A DNA stretch of 64,000 bases from Polyangiaceae bacterium (GTDB taxonomy: Bacteria; Myxococcota_A; Polyangia; Polyangiales; Polyangiaceae): positions 372,001-436,000 of the forward strand of contig JACKEB010000010.1 in NCBI GenBank assembly GCA_020633205.1, in the 5' to 3' direction. The stretch's first letter is position 1, and the number at the start of each line of letters is the position of its first letter. A model generated the notes under the pieces. That model ran no database searches. It was not told the origin of the DNA and worked only from the letters and a program-made list of their open reading frames with translations. The translations under genes and the position numbers were made by a program. This document shows positions 63,642 to 64,000 of this stretch, piece after piece.

Positions 63642-63938
63642 AGCATGTTTCGACTGCGGCGGTGCTCACGCCGCTTCTTCATGACTCTGGATCGTTCGGC
63701 ACCGCAGCCACTTTCGAGAAGCATCTTCTAGCGATCGCGACCAGGCTGACCGAAGAATTAAGGCGTCGACGCGCGAAACAGCGATCGGTTTTGCGCTTTG
63801 TAGAGTTATTCCGGTTCCTGCTCGCAACCGTTGCGTGTGCGCCGTCCCAACTCAGGGGGTGGCCATTTTCGCCAGCCCTGAACTGCGGTGCGCAATCCAA
63901 GCTGTCTCCGGCTGGCGCGAAGTGTCACCGAGTCACTA
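63642..63938. other. Right-end intergenic region
   Basis: Probably holds the promoters of the hybrid kinase and of the gene starting at the right edge. It is less GC-rich around 63750-63830. No supported gene or clear promoter is visible. Confidence 0.4.
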
Positions 63939-64000
63939 TTGCGATGGGAGACTCAGGATGAGTTGCGCGATGGCATCTTGCCCCGGCTGGTTCACCAGCT
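63939..64000 (+). CDS. Possible 5' end of a gene cut by the right edge
   Basis: The frame beginning with TTG 63939 reads RWETQDELRDGILPRLVHQ to the edge, protein-like and helical. The alternative ATG at 63958, with GGGAG upstream, uses another frame that is less protein-like (SCAMASCPGWFTS). Too short to identify. Confidence 0.3.
   Translation, partial: MRWETQDELRDGILPRLVHQ

Overview
The window is GC-rich, densely coded chromosomal DNA. The gene content suggests a Gram-negative, predatory- or social-type deltaproteobacterial lineage (Myxococcota, perhaps Polyangiales). Evidence for this: two Ser/Thr kinases, one with a TPR/PEGA-like partner; a PP2C phosphatase; a sigma-54 activator; a hybrid histidine kinase; many lipoproteins, one with a Gly/Ser/Ala linker; an M13 peptidase; and a bacterial alpha-2-macroglobulin beside PbpC. 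The lineage is inference. I saw no rRNA, tRNA, CRISPR array, insertion sequence or prophage.

Layout. 1-2.1 kb: the 3' end of an Fe-S photolyase, a DedA membrane protein, and a two-gene PIN-domain cassette. 2.5-6.1 kb: a fatty-acid beta-oxidation pair (fadN-like, fadA-like) closed by a strong terminator. 6.1-21.7 kb: mostly single genes for envelope, secreted or redox proteins. These include a luciferase-like oxidoreductase, a di-haem lipoprotein, an APH-type kinase with a structured leader, a secreted cysteine protease carrying a fascin-like beta-trefoil, an M13 peptidase, a frameshifted lipoprotein, a PQQ-type sugar dehydrogenase, a beta-barrel and an alpha/beta hydrolase. 21.9-31.2 kb: a complete recC-recB-recD operon. 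31.3-38.0 kb: pbpC overlapping an alpha-2-macroglobulin with an intact thioester. 38.2-40.0 kb: a retropepsin-like protein and RimK with a TrkA-C tail. 40.0-43.0 kb: CorA, a sigma-54 activator and a small helical protein.

Two regions stand out. First (43.1-48.0 kb, minus strand), the poly-gamma-glutamate synthase genes pgsB, pgsC and pgsW run with 4-base overlaps into a Ser/Thr kinase carrying four C-terminal zinc ribbons and then a PP2C phosphatase. That is a polymer synthase translationally tied to its own kinase/phosphatase pair. Second (52.8-58.4 kb), a C39-like papain-fold peptidase, a RLAN/RimK-type ATP-grasp ligase, a GCS2-type amidoligase and an N-formylglutamate amidohydrolase form an overlapping minus-strand operon. 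It faces a divergent aspartoacylase-like zinc hydrolase. This looks like a peptide or amide ligation and trimming pathway of unknown product. With rimK, glutamate-amide chemistry appears three times within 20 kb.

The right end holds another Ser/Thr kinase, a TPR protein, a Gly/Ser-rich lipoprotein, a hybrid histidine kinase and the possible start of a divergent gene. A short G-rich word, TTGGGGGTGAG, recurs six times exactly (plus several variants), both in and between genes, far more than chance would suggest.
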